Below, piece by piece: positions 37,651 through 49,919 of a stretch of 64,000 bases of DNA (position 1 is its first letter; each line of letters starts with the position of its first letter). Both the position numbers and the translations under genes were made by a program. The DNA comes from Amia ocellicauda (Eukaryota > Chordata > Actinopteri > Amiiformes > Amiidae). The notes under the pieces are model-generated. The model ran no database searches. It saw only the letters and a program-made list of their open reading frames with translations, and was not told where the DNA came from. The DNA lies in assembly GCF_036373705.1 (NCBI RefSeq), contig NC_089863.1, forward strand, positions 10,055,857 through 10,119,856, written 5' to 3'.

Positions 37651-38579
37651 CCAGGAGAACACTGTGAAATCTGCAAAAGGTATCCGTACAACCCCGAGAG
37701 AGAGGGAATTACAATGACAGAGACAGAAAAACACTCACTCACTCACTCACACACACACACACACTCATTCCTACAGATGGACACATGGATGTCTCTCTTC
37801 TGTCTGACCTGTCTGTCACTCTCTCTCTCTTCCAGTATGGGCTCCTCAGCCAGTGAGAACACTCTCCGACAACGGCCAAATGCCGAAAGCCAATCCGAAG
37901 CACTCGCACTTCAGGCCCCCTAGTCAGAAACCGGATGGCCGTTATTCACCGGTGAGGCTAAGGAGGAAGTGGGATTAGGAGAGGGAGAGCAAGAGAGAGG
38001 GGGAGGCAGAGAAAGGGGGAGAGAGAGACAGAGATTGTGCTGGGGGGGAGGAAGAGAGAGGAACAGATGATAAAGTATGTATAGACAGGACCAGACAGAC
38101 ACAGGTGGGGAGAAAGACAGACAGACAGACAGACAGACAGAGGTAGATCATGACAGATCAGTAGATACACAGACAGCTGATGTGAGGTGTGTTTGTTTGT
38201 TTCTCCAGGTGATGCAATTCAGCCCGTCCCAGACCGCTCCCTATATCCAGACGTACCCCCCCCGCCCAGGTGAGAAATACAGCCCCAGGCACCACAGGCC
38301 TCTCCCTCTCTCTGTTTTCCCCTGTGCCACTAATTGACTGTCCAGTCAGTGTCTGTCCCCCATTAACCTCTCTCTCTCTCAGTGCCCCTCTTCCCCTCTC
38401 TCCCTCACGCAGGTACTGTTATGATGCAGGTGTCCAATGTGAAAGGCCTTCAGATCGGCAACAACAACCAAATGACCATCGTAGAGCGCCCCCCCCCCCA
38501 CCAGCGCCAGAGCCAGCGCAAGCGCCACAGCACAGCCCCCTCCGCTGTCAATCCACCAGACACACCACCCAGAAAATAA
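33617..38579 (+). CDS. ripk3: RIPK3: receptor-interacting Ser/Thr kinase 3 with C-terminal RHIM, complete
   Basis: Twelve coding exons join in frame to 492 residues: 33617-33774, 33999-34347, 34553-34704, 34849-34898, 36235-36390, 36602-36684, 36937-37045, 37381-37433, 37655-37679, 37836-37951, 38209-38269 and 38413-38579. Human RIPK3 has 518 residues. The kinase domain has the glycine loop IGRGGFGVIQRA, VAIKLL (Lys46), HLDLKPSNVLLD (catalytic Asp154), DFG at Asp172 and YMPPEAF. Human RIPK3 has HRD where this protein has HLD. A Pro/Ser/Gln-rich linker leads to the RHIM in the last exon: core LQIG at residues 450-453, followed by NNNQMTI. RHIMs build amyloid contacts between RIPK1, RIPK3 and other adaptors; RIPK3 then phosphorylates MLKL to trigger necroptosis. 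The intron after exon 2 uses a GC donor (CAG|GCGAGT). Symbol is supported by domains plus ADCY4/KHNYN/cerebellin synteny. Confidence 0.92.
34947..36135. mobile_element. Harbinger-like non-autonomous DNA transposon in RIPK3 intron 4
   Basis: Ends are inverted repeats: TGCCCCGTTTCCACTGGCT on the left, and TGCCTCGGTTCCACTGGCT as the reverse complement of the right. Both sides are flanked by TTA (34944-34946 and 36136-36138). A 3-bp TTA/TAA target duplication is the mark of PIF/Harbinger elements. Length is 1189 bp with no transposase. It splits one copy of the splice-acceptor-like unit, whose halves lie immediately left and right of it. Confidence 0.8.
36690..36860. repeat. ~28-bp tandem repeat in RIPK3 intron 6
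   Basis: Units of CACTGTATACACACTGCACTGACA type, here TATACACACTG and ACTGACACAC, repeat about six times with variation between the exons at 36684 and 36937. Confidence 0.75.
37435..37510. repeat. (GTT)n(ATT)n microsatellite in RIPK3 intron 8
   Basis: Pure GTT then TTA trinucleotide repeats begin two bases after the splice donor at 37434. Length change here would move intron sequence very close to the exon. Confidence 0.9.
38439..38480 (+). other. RHIM coding segment of RIPK3
   Basis: Encodes VKGLQIGNNNQMTI. The RHIM consensus is (I/V)-Q-(I/V/L)-G-x-x-N; here the first position is Leu450, followed by Q, I, G and then N456 at the conserved Asn. Human RIPK3 has a V-Q-V-G core, so the motif is well kept. 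Confidence 0.9.
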
Positions 38580-38580
38580 A
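38575..38580 (+). terminator. AATAAA overlapping the RIPK3 stop codon
   Basis: The last codons are AGA AAA TAA followed by A, so the hexamer AATAAA contains the stop codon TAA (38577-38579). If used, the 3' UTR would be only about 10-30 nt. No other canonical hexamer is seen within 300 bp downstream. Confidence 0.5.
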
Positions 38581-38636
38581 GCAGCTGCCATTGCACACAT
38601 TGGCCCGCCTCACTGACTGGTCATTGCACAGCGGGA

Positions 38637-38682
38637 GGGGAGAGGGAGAGGGAGAGGGAGAGGGAGAGGGAGAGGGAGGGGA
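38637..38682. repeat. (GGGAGA)n short tandem repeat
   Basis: About seven GGGAGA units between the convergent RIPK3 and cerebellin genes. Confidence 0.9.
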
Positions 38683-38943
38683 ACTCTCCCGGTTCTCTTC
38701 TCTAATGTGTCCTGACAGGCCTGGCATCGGGGACCGAGCCTTGTTGCCAAGGTGACCATCTGTCTCCGGAATCACAGCGATGGGGGGCGGGGCTATTAGC
38801 AGAGACTCAGACTGAACCGGTGCCCAGAGTTGGTTATATTTATACCTGGGGCTGGCAGGCAGGCTGGCTGTACAACCAGGAGTCCACACCACACACACAC
38901 ACACACACAAGATAGCCAGGGAAAAGTAACCAGGGTTACACGT

Positions 38944-38949
38944 TTTATT
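38944..38949 (-). terminator. Possible distal polyadenylation signal of the cerebellin gene
   Basis: AATAAA on the minus strand about 1.2 kb past the cerebellin stop. It would imply a long 3' UTR across 38.9-40.1 kb. A nearer non-canonical signal cannot be excluded. Confidence 0.25.
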
Positions 38950-40141
38950 TCTCATGCATTTTGCAGGAGACACAATTTCAACACGCACCACAAACAGGCA
39001 AGAATACACAGAGACAGACTGAGACAAAACAGTAGAGGAGCCACAGAAACGAATACAAGTGTATGTAAAGAGCGCCCAGGTCTTCGTGCTCCAGAAGACT
39101 CAATCTTATCTCCTATTACGCTCCCTCAAGGAGTAGAGTGCCAGAAGAATTACTGTACCCCCTGTCCAGAGCCGCTCCTTCTCCACCCTTACCCCTAAGT
39201 GATGGCACGACCGTCCCACCTGAGGTCAGGACAGCACAGTCCCTGTCCACCTCCTGGCGATCACTCAAGACACCCCTGTTCAGACTGTACCTGTACTACA
39301 GCAGCCTGTTTTCCTGGGCTTCCCAGCACTCTTGCTTTTATGGATTTTTAATAATAAACTGTGCTTCCTCATGCTCCTAATTACTTATGTATCTTGTACT
39401 GATTATATTACAGCATTTTGTAATGCTTTGAAATGTTTCTTGTCTGTTGCCCTGTTTAAGGTGTCTGCTAATAAATAAATGATAATATACAATACAGGGG
39501 CTCCAGTCGGTGTGTACCCCAGGTGTGCAGTAGAGCAGGGTGTTACAGTATATACAGGTCATGGATCCTGTCTGAAGTACACAGGTGAGGGATGCAGTGA
39601 ATGTGTCACCTGGACAGGCAGGAAATGACATCACATCCCATTGCATTACATCACCCTGCTACCACACACCATTACATCCCCTTGCTCCAGATCCCATGAC
39701 ATAACAAAAGGCTAGTTCTGGAGCCCCCTGACTCAAAACCTGGGCTCCCCCCAATGTGACCTGCACACTCCTCCCCTTCTCTCTCTCTCTCTCTGTTTCT
39801 GTCTCTGTGTGTTTCTGTCTCTCTGTGTTTCTCTGTGTTTCTGTTTCTGTCTCTCTGTGTGTCTCTGTCTCTCCCACTCTCACTCTCTCTCTGTCAGGGT
39901 TTGTATGAGTTTTCTCTTTTCCCCTCTTTTCCACCCCTCTCCCCCTCTCTCTCTTCCCTCCTTCCTTTCTTCCTCCTTTCTCCCCTCTCTCTTGCTCCCC
40001 TCTTCCCTCTACCCACCTCTCATTCCTCTCTCCCCCCCTTTCTCCCCTCACCCCCTTTCCCCTTTGTCTCCCATCTCTCTCTCTCCTCCTTGTCTCCCCT
40101 CTTCCCTCTCTCTCCCCCTCTTCTCTCTCCTCTCTCTCCCT

Positions 40142-42087
<1,946 letters not shown>

Positions 42088-42439
42088 GGCTGGGGATACT
42101 GGGTATACTGGTGTCAGTGGGTGTACTGGTGTGGGTGTACTGGTATCAGTTGGTGTGCTGGTGTATGTGGGTGTACTGCTGTCAGTAGGTGTAGTTAATG
42201 TACTGGGTGTACTGGTTCTGGTTAGGTCCAAATGTGTTGATGAAGAGAGGGAAAGATCCACACCAGGCCCAGGTCAACCAGCCAAGACAATAAAAGAGAG
42301 AAAGAGAGAGAGAGATTACATTGGGAAATGGAGAGGGAAGGATTTTATAGTACACAGAGTGGGGAAGGTATAATGTCATCATGGTGTGAGGAAGGATGGA
42401 AGGTGTGATGTAATAGTTGGAGGAGGTGGAGGTTATGAT

Positions 42440-42590
42440 GTCATGGTATGAGGATAGGAGGGAGGTATGTTGTCATGGGGGAATGGAGCAAGATGTAATG
42501 GGGAAGGAGGGAGAGGGATGATGTAATGGGGAAGGAGGGAGAGGGATGATGTAATGGGGAAGGAGGGAGAGGGTGATGTAATGGGCAGTG
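42440..42590. repeat. Short GGGGAAGGAGGGAGAGG tandem repeat upstream of the cerebellin gene
   Basis: Three to four copies of a ~34-bp unit, ATGATGTAATGGGGAAGG plus AGGGAGAGGG. No promoter element was recognised. Confidence 0.7.
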
Positions 42591-42914
42591 CCAGCTGGGA
42601 CAGGAGAGGACGCAGCAGGGTCTGGCTCCTCCACTACACTGCCCCCCTCCCCTGCACTACACCACACCATCTGCCACTCTCACACGCTCTATCTCTCTAT
42701 CTCATTCACTGTCTTCTGACATTCCTGCACTGCCAGTTGCCTTCGCACGGCAAAGGAATTCTTGCAGGAGACACATTCAAACAGGCTGAGAGACATGGGA
42801 CATCACACAGACATCACACGGATACAGAGACGGACAGAAACACAACCAGCCATAGATATACAGACATACATATAGACTAACACAGGTCAGACAAAAACAC
42901 ACACACACACACTC

Positions 42915-43545
42915 ACACATACACTACCCTGTACCCTGTACCCTGTACCCTGCTGTCAGGCTGTGAGTGGCAGGTGGGTGGCAGGGGCAGTGGGCGTCGC
43001 GATGTGGTCCACCAGAGACCAGCACGGTGCCACTTAACTGAGCAAGACCCCCCCACCCCAACACACAGCACAGCCACAGGGGCCACTGAGGATTACAGCA
43101 AAACACACTGCGCAAGGACAAACCTGACTTCACACACAGAGTAACACACTGCACTATAATTGTACACACACAGAAACACACTATACTATAACTGTACACA
43201 CAGTAACATACTGCACTGTAATTGTACACACACTATAACACACTATAGTATAACTGTACATACAGAGTAACACACAGCAACTGTAACTGTACACAGTTTT
43301 CACACTGCACTATAATTGTACACACACAGTAACACACTGCACTATCACTACACACAGAGTAACACACTACACTCTAAATGTACACACAGAGTAACACACT
43401 ACACTATAACTGTACACACACTATAACACACTATAGTATAACTGTACACACAGAGTAACATAATACACTAAAACAGCAGACAAAATATAACACTACACTT
43501 TAACTGTACACACACAGTGTAACACACTACACTATAACTGTACAC
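42915..43545. repeat. Tandem repeats: TACCCTG units and ~33-bp GTAACACACTGCACTATAA units
   Basis: TACCCTG occurs four times at 42928-42952. From about 43135 to 43545 the units GTAACACACT, GCACTATAA and CTGTACACACA recur at a spacing of about 32 bp, with decay. No gene is seen here. Confidence 0.8.
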
Positions 43546-43559
43546 GCCATGTTAAAAAA

Positions 43560-44115
43560 AAAATCTGTTGCTCATCATTACACAACTTAAATTGTGAATG
43601 TGTGTGTGAGTGTGACGGTGTGCGAGAGTGTTACTCTGTTCTGACCGTTGATCCTGTCCCTAAGCCTGCCCTGCTGTCCTGTGCTGTGCTGTGCTGTCAG
43701 GGTGGCACAGGGACTCATCGTTGTGAACCTGAGTCCTGCCTGTGTGAGAGCTGATTCAGCAGAGAGTCTCACCTGGGCTGCGGGCGCCTGGTCTCCTATG
43801 TCCGGGCTCTGAGCAGCAGCTGCCTGTACTGACAGAGACAACTCCAGTCCTCCCTCTCTCTCTCTGACGGCAGGTCCCTCTGTCACAGTTGAAATGTCGG
43901 AGTACGTGTGGCCTTCTCCCACACTGAGCGCACACCTGTCTCTCTCTGCCTCCATACCAGCTCCTCCTCCTCTGCCTTTTCCCCTCCCTTTCAGTCCCCC
44001 ACTCTCACTCTCTCTCTCTCTCACCCCTCTCCCTTCCCACACTCTCTACTATTTCTGTCCTCTACATCATCCCCTCCTCTCCTGTTTTCCAGTTTCTATC
44101 CCTTAGGTTTCCTCT

Positions 44116-44153
<38 letters not shown>

Positions 44154-44300
44154 CTCAATGTTGCTATCGCCTTCTCTCAAACAAAAAAAGAGGGGATCTG
44201 GTGCCCTCTGCTGTTCACTACTTCAATCTACAGTCACATCCAAATGAGTGGGAGTGCTTGGCTTTATTTGTTTGTTTGTTTGTGTGTGTGTCTCACTCTC
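43560..44300. other. Intergenic sequence between the cerebellin gene and the TRIM remnant
   Basis: Unique-looking sequence with a CT-rich run at 44110-44150. Open frames on both strands here have no recognisable domain. Confidence 0.4.
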
Positions 44301-44704
44301 ACTCAGTGACACAACAGCCACACAGGGTCACACTCACAATGGCACAGTGCAGCAGGTATTTCTTGACAGGAAAGACTTACAGGATACAAGAGCGTATATG
44401 TATATTGACTTATACATATAACCCAGTACCCTGCTTCCTCCCTTCCTCTCTCTCCATCCCTCTCTCTGTCTCTCCCCTGGGTGATGCCCAGGTAGAGGGG
44501 TTGGGTGAAGGTGGCGTGGAAGGTGTGCAGGTGGCTCAGTGTCGCCCCCCACCTGGAGGAAGGAGAGGCAGCCAGTCTCGCAGTCCAGGTACAGGGCATA
44601 TCGGCTGGGTGGCTGGGCCTGGGACTTGGTGGTGGGCGTGTCTGAGCATGGGGGCGCGGTTATGGGCAGCTTGCAGTTGTCATGCCAGGCAGATAGGCCA
44701 TCAC

Positions 44705-44932
44705 TGGGCAACACACACACAGGCATACAGGCAATTTAGAGAACCAATTAATCTAAGTTGCATGTCTTTGGATGGTGGGAGGAAACCGGAGTACCTGGAG
44801 GAAACCCACACGGACACGGGGAGAACATGCAGGTTCCACACAGGCGGGCCCCCTGAGCTGGGACTTGAAGCTGGGACCCCTGGTGCTGTGAGACAGGGGC
44901 ACTGAGCACCCCACCACTGTGCCGCCCGTTAA
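44705..44932 (-). repeat. SINE-like repeat (mermaid-type GGCGGCACAGTGG...)
   Basis: On the minus strand it begins GGGCGGCACAGTGGTGGGGT. It continues through GTCTCACAGCACCAGGGG, ACCTGCATGTTCTCCCCG, GGTTTCCTCCAGGTACTCCG and ATCCAAAGACATGC. This order is a very common interspersed repeat in fish and amphibians, known as mermaid. It truncates the SPRY region of the TRIM pseudogene. Confidence 0.75.
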
Positions 44933-44939
44933 ATAACTT

Positions 44940-46260
44940 GAATCATCAATAAAGGACAACCAAGACCCCCTGGACACTCCAATCACATTGCAAGAATTGA
45001 AAGAGAAACTCCAGTATGAGTGAGTTCACTATCAAGAGCCCTAGCCAGACGTAGCTGCGCTTAATGTTGAACTGACGTGTTTTGCTATTCTTTAAAATGT
45101 AACCATTCATATTCAAACTTTATAATTAACTAGACTGGCACCACCCAGGCTGATAGACAATATGTAATGTTCAAATTGATATTAAACGCAAACGTATCTT
45201 GTTAAGCCTTGTTGTAGCGAAGTGTGAATTGTGCTTCATATTGAAAGCTTATATGTGGTTATTGTACTTAAGTGAAGCACTTGGATCCTATTACTAACGA
45301 CAAGACCCGCACCTACCAGGCCTATACAAATGAAGAGGCGTTAATCTTAACACAGTCATTATCAACTTCACGTCAGTCTTGTCATTTATTAAATTTGGAT
45401 ATCAATGGTTAAGTTTTAAGTACAGTAAACCACATTAAGCACAATGCAGCTTGGCTACAAAACAATAGGGCTTAGAAAAGACAAGACAGTAATGCTTTTA
45501 ATATCATTTTAAACATCCAATCTTTTGTGTAACAGTTTGGAAAGTGTCAGCCTTGTCATTTATAGATTGCATGTAAACGGCTGTGTTTTAATACAGTAAG
45601 TCACGTTGAGCGTTTTCTACATTAAGTGATATTCACGTTAAGTTAATTATTATATGCAGAGATTAAGGTCGTAATCATATTTTTTGTTAGTAAAAAGCAT
45701 TAGCAGTTCTGAGTGGGGCCAGAAAGCCTGCTCCCCCATGGCCCCCCTAACTACCACCGCGGACAAAACAGCCTAACCCCCCCGGGGAACATCGTGGACA
45801 AAACACCTTCAGCACCCCCCTCAACACACACCCTGAAAGAAATTGATGGTCCCCCTCATGTTACACCTGGCGCCAGGCATGCCCCCCCAGTTAAAAAGGT
45901 CTAGAACCCCCACTGGTAAAAACATATCCATCCTTCAATCATAGTAGGACGTGCCTAACTGTAAACGTACAAACTTTGCAAAGTAATGTAATGTTTATGT
46001 TTAAAGCACATTAAGGCACGTTAAGCTTCTTTAGACTCTGCCTCTGCTGCCGTGTGGTCAGCCATGTTTGATAAGAATGGAGATCGATAGTGCGATGATC
46101 GTCTAGGATGCCTGATCTACGCGTTATTTTTTGAGTCCGTTTGAAAACACTGTCAAGAAGAACTGCGAACATGTAGAGAGAACTGCACATGCGCAGCAAG
46201 AAGCAACTGCCAATGTGAAAACGAGATTGAATGAGTGCAGACAGAACTGCAAATGTGTAA
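44940..46260. other. AT-rich spacer inside the TRIM pseudogene, no gene seen
   Basis: No coding signal. The words GTCAGCCTTGTCATTTA and GTCAGTCTTGTCATTTATT occur at 45374 and 45547 with similar context (AAGTTTTAAGTACAGTAAACC and TGTTTTAATACAGTAAGTC). These suggest an old, diverged duplication of about 170 bp. Confidence 0.4.
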
Positions 46261-46324
46261 ATGATATTGAAGAGCGCAGAATTGAATTGTAAGCGTAAAA
46301 TAAAAAACGGAAGTTGTATTTCTG

Positions 46325-47117
46325 TACTCGCTAATTTGGACAGTGAACTCACTCCATACCTCCAGGCCCTCAAACCCAGGAAAGCCTGTAACCCAGACAG
46401 CCTCTGTACTGAGATGCTGAAACACAGCAGCCCTCAGCTGCAGGAGGCGCTGCTCAAACTCTTCAACTTAGTACTGAAAGCTGGGTGTTTTCAAGGACTA
46501 ATTACCCCCATCTTTAAGAGTGGAGAGTGGAGTACCAGGGCATCTGTGTGAGCAGTAATCTGGGGAAGGTGTTCTGTAGTATTATTAGCCCTCCTAACTG
46601 AACACAGTGTCCTGAGTCAGAGCCAGATTGGATTTATCCCAAACTACCACACTACTGATCATATTTACACCCTACACACACTAATTGACAAACATGTCGA
46701 GCAAAAAAATAAAGGAAAAATATTTGCTTGTTTTATTGATTTCAGAAAAACATTTGATTCAATCTGGCATGAAGGACTTTTCCTTAAACCTCTGGAAAGT
46801 GGTGTAGAACAAGTGTGGTGTTCAGATTGGTAACAAAAGGACAGAGTTCTTCACTCAGGGGCGGGATGGAGGCAGGGCTGCAGTCTGAGCCCAACACTGT
46901 TCAACATCTACATTAACATGGCCTCACTTTACATGATGCAGAAATTAAATTCCTGCTCTATGCAGATGGCCTGGTTCTGCTGTTGCCCACTGAATAGGGG
47001 CTCCAGCAGAGCCTGGCTCTATTGGAGCAGTTCTGTTAGACCTGGGCCCTGGGAGTTAATCTGGACAAGACCAAAGTCATGATCTTCCAAAAGAAATCCA
47101 GATCTCAGTCAAACAGG
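46325..47117 (+). pseudogene. Non-LTR retrotransposon reverse transcriptase fragment
   Basis: Plus-strand translation, with several frame changes, gives ALKPRKACNPDSLCTEMLKH and LFNLVLKAGC, then GLQSEPN (catalytic region start), KFLLYADGLVLLLP (the YADD motif, with the second Asp changed to Gly) and LGVNLDKTKVMIFQKKSR. These are the RT fingers and palm of a LINE. Multiple stops and shifts show it is dead. It is cut at both ends and abuts the coiled-coil exon of the TRIM pseudogene. Confidence 0.85.
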
Positions 47118-48470
47118 TGAGGCTGCGCTGGTTGGTGCTGTGGGTCCGAGTTGCCGCCTCCCTCTCCTCCTTCCACTGCTGCTGCAGATGCCCCAGCATG
47201 GCGTCCAGCCGGCACCGCAGGGCCCCCCCCAGCCGCTCCAGCTGACCCGTGCCACAGGACTGGACAGAGGGAGAGGGAGAGAGAGATATAGAGACAGAGT
47301 AAATACAAACACCCCCATTGGGCAACGAGACTGGGCAGTGGACCAGATAGAGGGGGAGAGATGGAGAGAGGGGGAGAGAGAGAGAAAGAGAGAGAGAATG
47401 ACACCTAGTCTGAACACACAGAGGGATGCGGGGGACACTTTCCAGAAATGAGAGAGGGAAAACAGAGGGATCTCGATCTCCCGCTTGCACTCCTCCTGTT
47501 CTCCCAGGAGCTTGTCGTTCATCCACAGCTGCTTGTTCACTCTCTTCAGCATCTCCGACAGACTGCCCTGGAGCGAGGGAGGGAGGGAGGGAGGGAGGGT
47601 TAGATCTACAGAGCACACCTGTCTGAACCTCACCTGTTTTTAGAACACACCTGTCTATAGCCCTGGCTCCTATGAGACACACCTGTGGGGAGAGTACGCC
47701 TCACCTTGAGCTCCGAGTCCCTGAGGGTCTTGAGGGGGTGGCCCAGGTGGGTAGGCGTGGCCTGGCAGGCATCGCAGAGCGGCTGGCGGTCGTGGGTGCA
47801 GTAGCACAGTAGCGGGCGCCCATGCTGGGTGCAGAGCCGCCCTCATCCCTCCGCCCCGCCCTGCTGGGACAGACCCTGCAGGCGCACCCGTAGCCGCCCC
47901 CCCCTCTCCGCCAGCTCACACCAGGGGCACTGCTGCCCCCGTGGCCTGCAGAAGCAGGTGGCGAAGGGGGCGGAGGGGGACAGCGGCGGAGACAGGGGGC
48001 TCAGGGGAAGCGAGGGGGGCGATGAGGCGTCGCTGGCCAGTCGCTCCCTGCAGCCTGTGGTCACCTGCAGAGACACGAGCAGGTGGACAAGAGGACGGGC
48101 AGACAGGGTCACACCGCTGTCTGTCTGTCTGTCTTCACCGCACTCTTCTCTCTCACGGTCTGTCTTGCACATCTATTTAGCTCTCAGTACCAGAATAGAC
48201 TCATGCATGCCTTAAGCATACATTTATATACTGGGATCTTTCGCTGTCTCTCTCTCTCTCTCTCTCTCTCAATCAAAACCAGAATAGACTCAGAACATGT
48301 GCCTATCTCCCCATCCCTCCATCAAAACCAGAAGTCAGTCACCTAACCCCGTGCCTTCCTCCCTCTCCCTCTCCCTCTCCCTCCTCCTCAGCTCGTCTGC
48401 ACGTTTTACTTTGTTCTCCCCCTGCAGTCCCCGTGCAGTGCATGTTTAATTGATTAATTGACTGGAGTAT

Positions 48471-48774
48471 TTAAAGCCCCTGTGTGGCCGGTGAGGGGCG
48501 GCGCTCCTGGGACGGAGAGCAGAGGCGCAATGGACGACCAGCTTTGGGTTTATAATCCCCACTGCTGAGCCTCTAGCCTGCACTTTACATTTACTTAACA
48601 TTTTAAACTTTGTTTTTTAAATGATGTTTAATTAACTAAAACCTGTACATTTCAAATGAAATAAACCATTTAGAGTACCGTCTGGCTGCTCTCACTCGCT
48701 CCCGGGCGCTACAACCTAGATCCTGCACTGTCCCGGGAGCGGCCGCCCCTCACTGGCCACACAGGGGCTTTAAA
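48471..48774. mobile_element. 304-bp inverted-repeat (MITE-like) element
   Basis: The left end is TTAAAGCCCCTGTGTGGCCG followed by GTGAGGGGCGGCGCTCC. The reverse complement of the right end is TTAAAGCCCCTGTGTGGCCA followed by GTGAGGGGCGGCCGCTCC. The arms are about 43 bp and almost identical. There is no coding capacity. A TTAA-like sequence at each edge may be the target site, but it merges with the repeat, so the class is uncertain. Confidence 0.7.
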
Positions 48775-49290
48775 TCCGCTGCTCAAGGATTCAATTACAC
48801 ATGCACTGCAGGGGCAGAACAAATGAAAACGCGCAGATGTGAAATACGTGCATTTCATTGCAATCAAAACGTGCAGGGGGCTGAGCCGCTACATAATGTA
48901 CGGAAGAGCCTTAGGGCCATGCCAAAGAAAACGCAAAACAAGAATGCATCCTCAACCATGTATCAAACAGAACACAAGCTGAGGATTCAAATAAATTGAT
49001 TTCGCAGAGGATTGTGGTTGGAAATAAATAACACTTCCACTGTGTTAGAAGAAAGACAGTACTCTGCACATGTTGTGTAGAAAACATGACTATTAACACA
49101 TGTACTGTTGTGACATCCTCGAGGACAAAAAGAAAGGATCCAAGTGCAGGCTTAGATATGAAGCAGATAATCCGATAAGGGCAAAACAAGAGAGAGATAA
49201 CAAGGACAATCCAAGGTCAATCAATCAGGCGAACAGGCTAATTGGGAGATCCAAAAAGGGGTAAACGAGAGAGGGTAGCAAAAGGTCAAA
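48775..49290. other. No gene seen
   Basis: Unique-looking sequence between an inverted-repeat element and the CAGG tract. Ends GTTGTGAC at 49108 and GTGACAAC at 49911 are inverted and might bound an 800-bp element that contains the CAGG tract. Confidence 0.3.
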
Positions 49291-49293
49291 TAC

Positions 49294-49647
<354 letters not shown>

Positions 49648-49919
49648 CTCAACATTGATCCAAAAGAGAATGCAAGACTTCACAAAGAAGCTAGGAAACA
49701 GAGGGGTTTAAATACTGTGTAGCAAAGAGGGTTTGAACTAGGTGAATGAATGACTAACCAATGACAGGAGAGGAGGGCAGAACAGGTGCACCTGGAAGGA
49801 AAGAATGTGGAAGAACTGGTTGAACTGGACAAAGGAAAGGAGAAGCACTAGAGTTAGTATTCGGGAGAGGGAGACCTCTGGTGGTGAACTAAGGTACAAG
49901 CAGGGGAGACCGTGACAAC

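Larger units (their letters stand above)
44340..48064 (-). pseudogene. Broken TRIM family gene (B-box, coiled coil, SPRY remnants)
   Basis: The exon at 48064-47705 carries a B-box type 2: LCTQHGRPLLCYC, THDRQPLCDAC and HLGH hold the C/H zinc ligands. The same frame has a TGA at 47843-47845 just before it. The exon at 47577 to about 47482 encodes GSLSEMLKRVNKQLWMNDKL, but no GT donor follows. The exon from 47259 encodes LDAMLGHLQQQWKEEREAAT, a coiled coil. A SPRY tail lies at 44700-44480: YALYLDCETGCLSFLQVG, then in another frame GATLSHLHTFHATFTQPLYL. The frame change is at a C-run at 44545-44550. A retroelement fragment and a SINE-like repeat separate the coiled coil from the SPRY, and the PRY is missing. 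No RING was found. Its SPRY resembles that of the TRIM gene at 52.7 kb. I infer a decayed tandem duplicate. Confidence 0.75.

Noticed and set aside
46261-46551. A plus-strand open frame as a host gene
   Set aside because: Its sequence and the following broken frames match a non-LTR reverse transcriptase, with a changed YADD motif and many stops.
47843-47845. In-frame TGA in the TRIM B-box exon as a selenocysteine codon
   Set aside because: It lies outside any redox motif, no SECIS-like element was seen, and the same gene has several other lesions.
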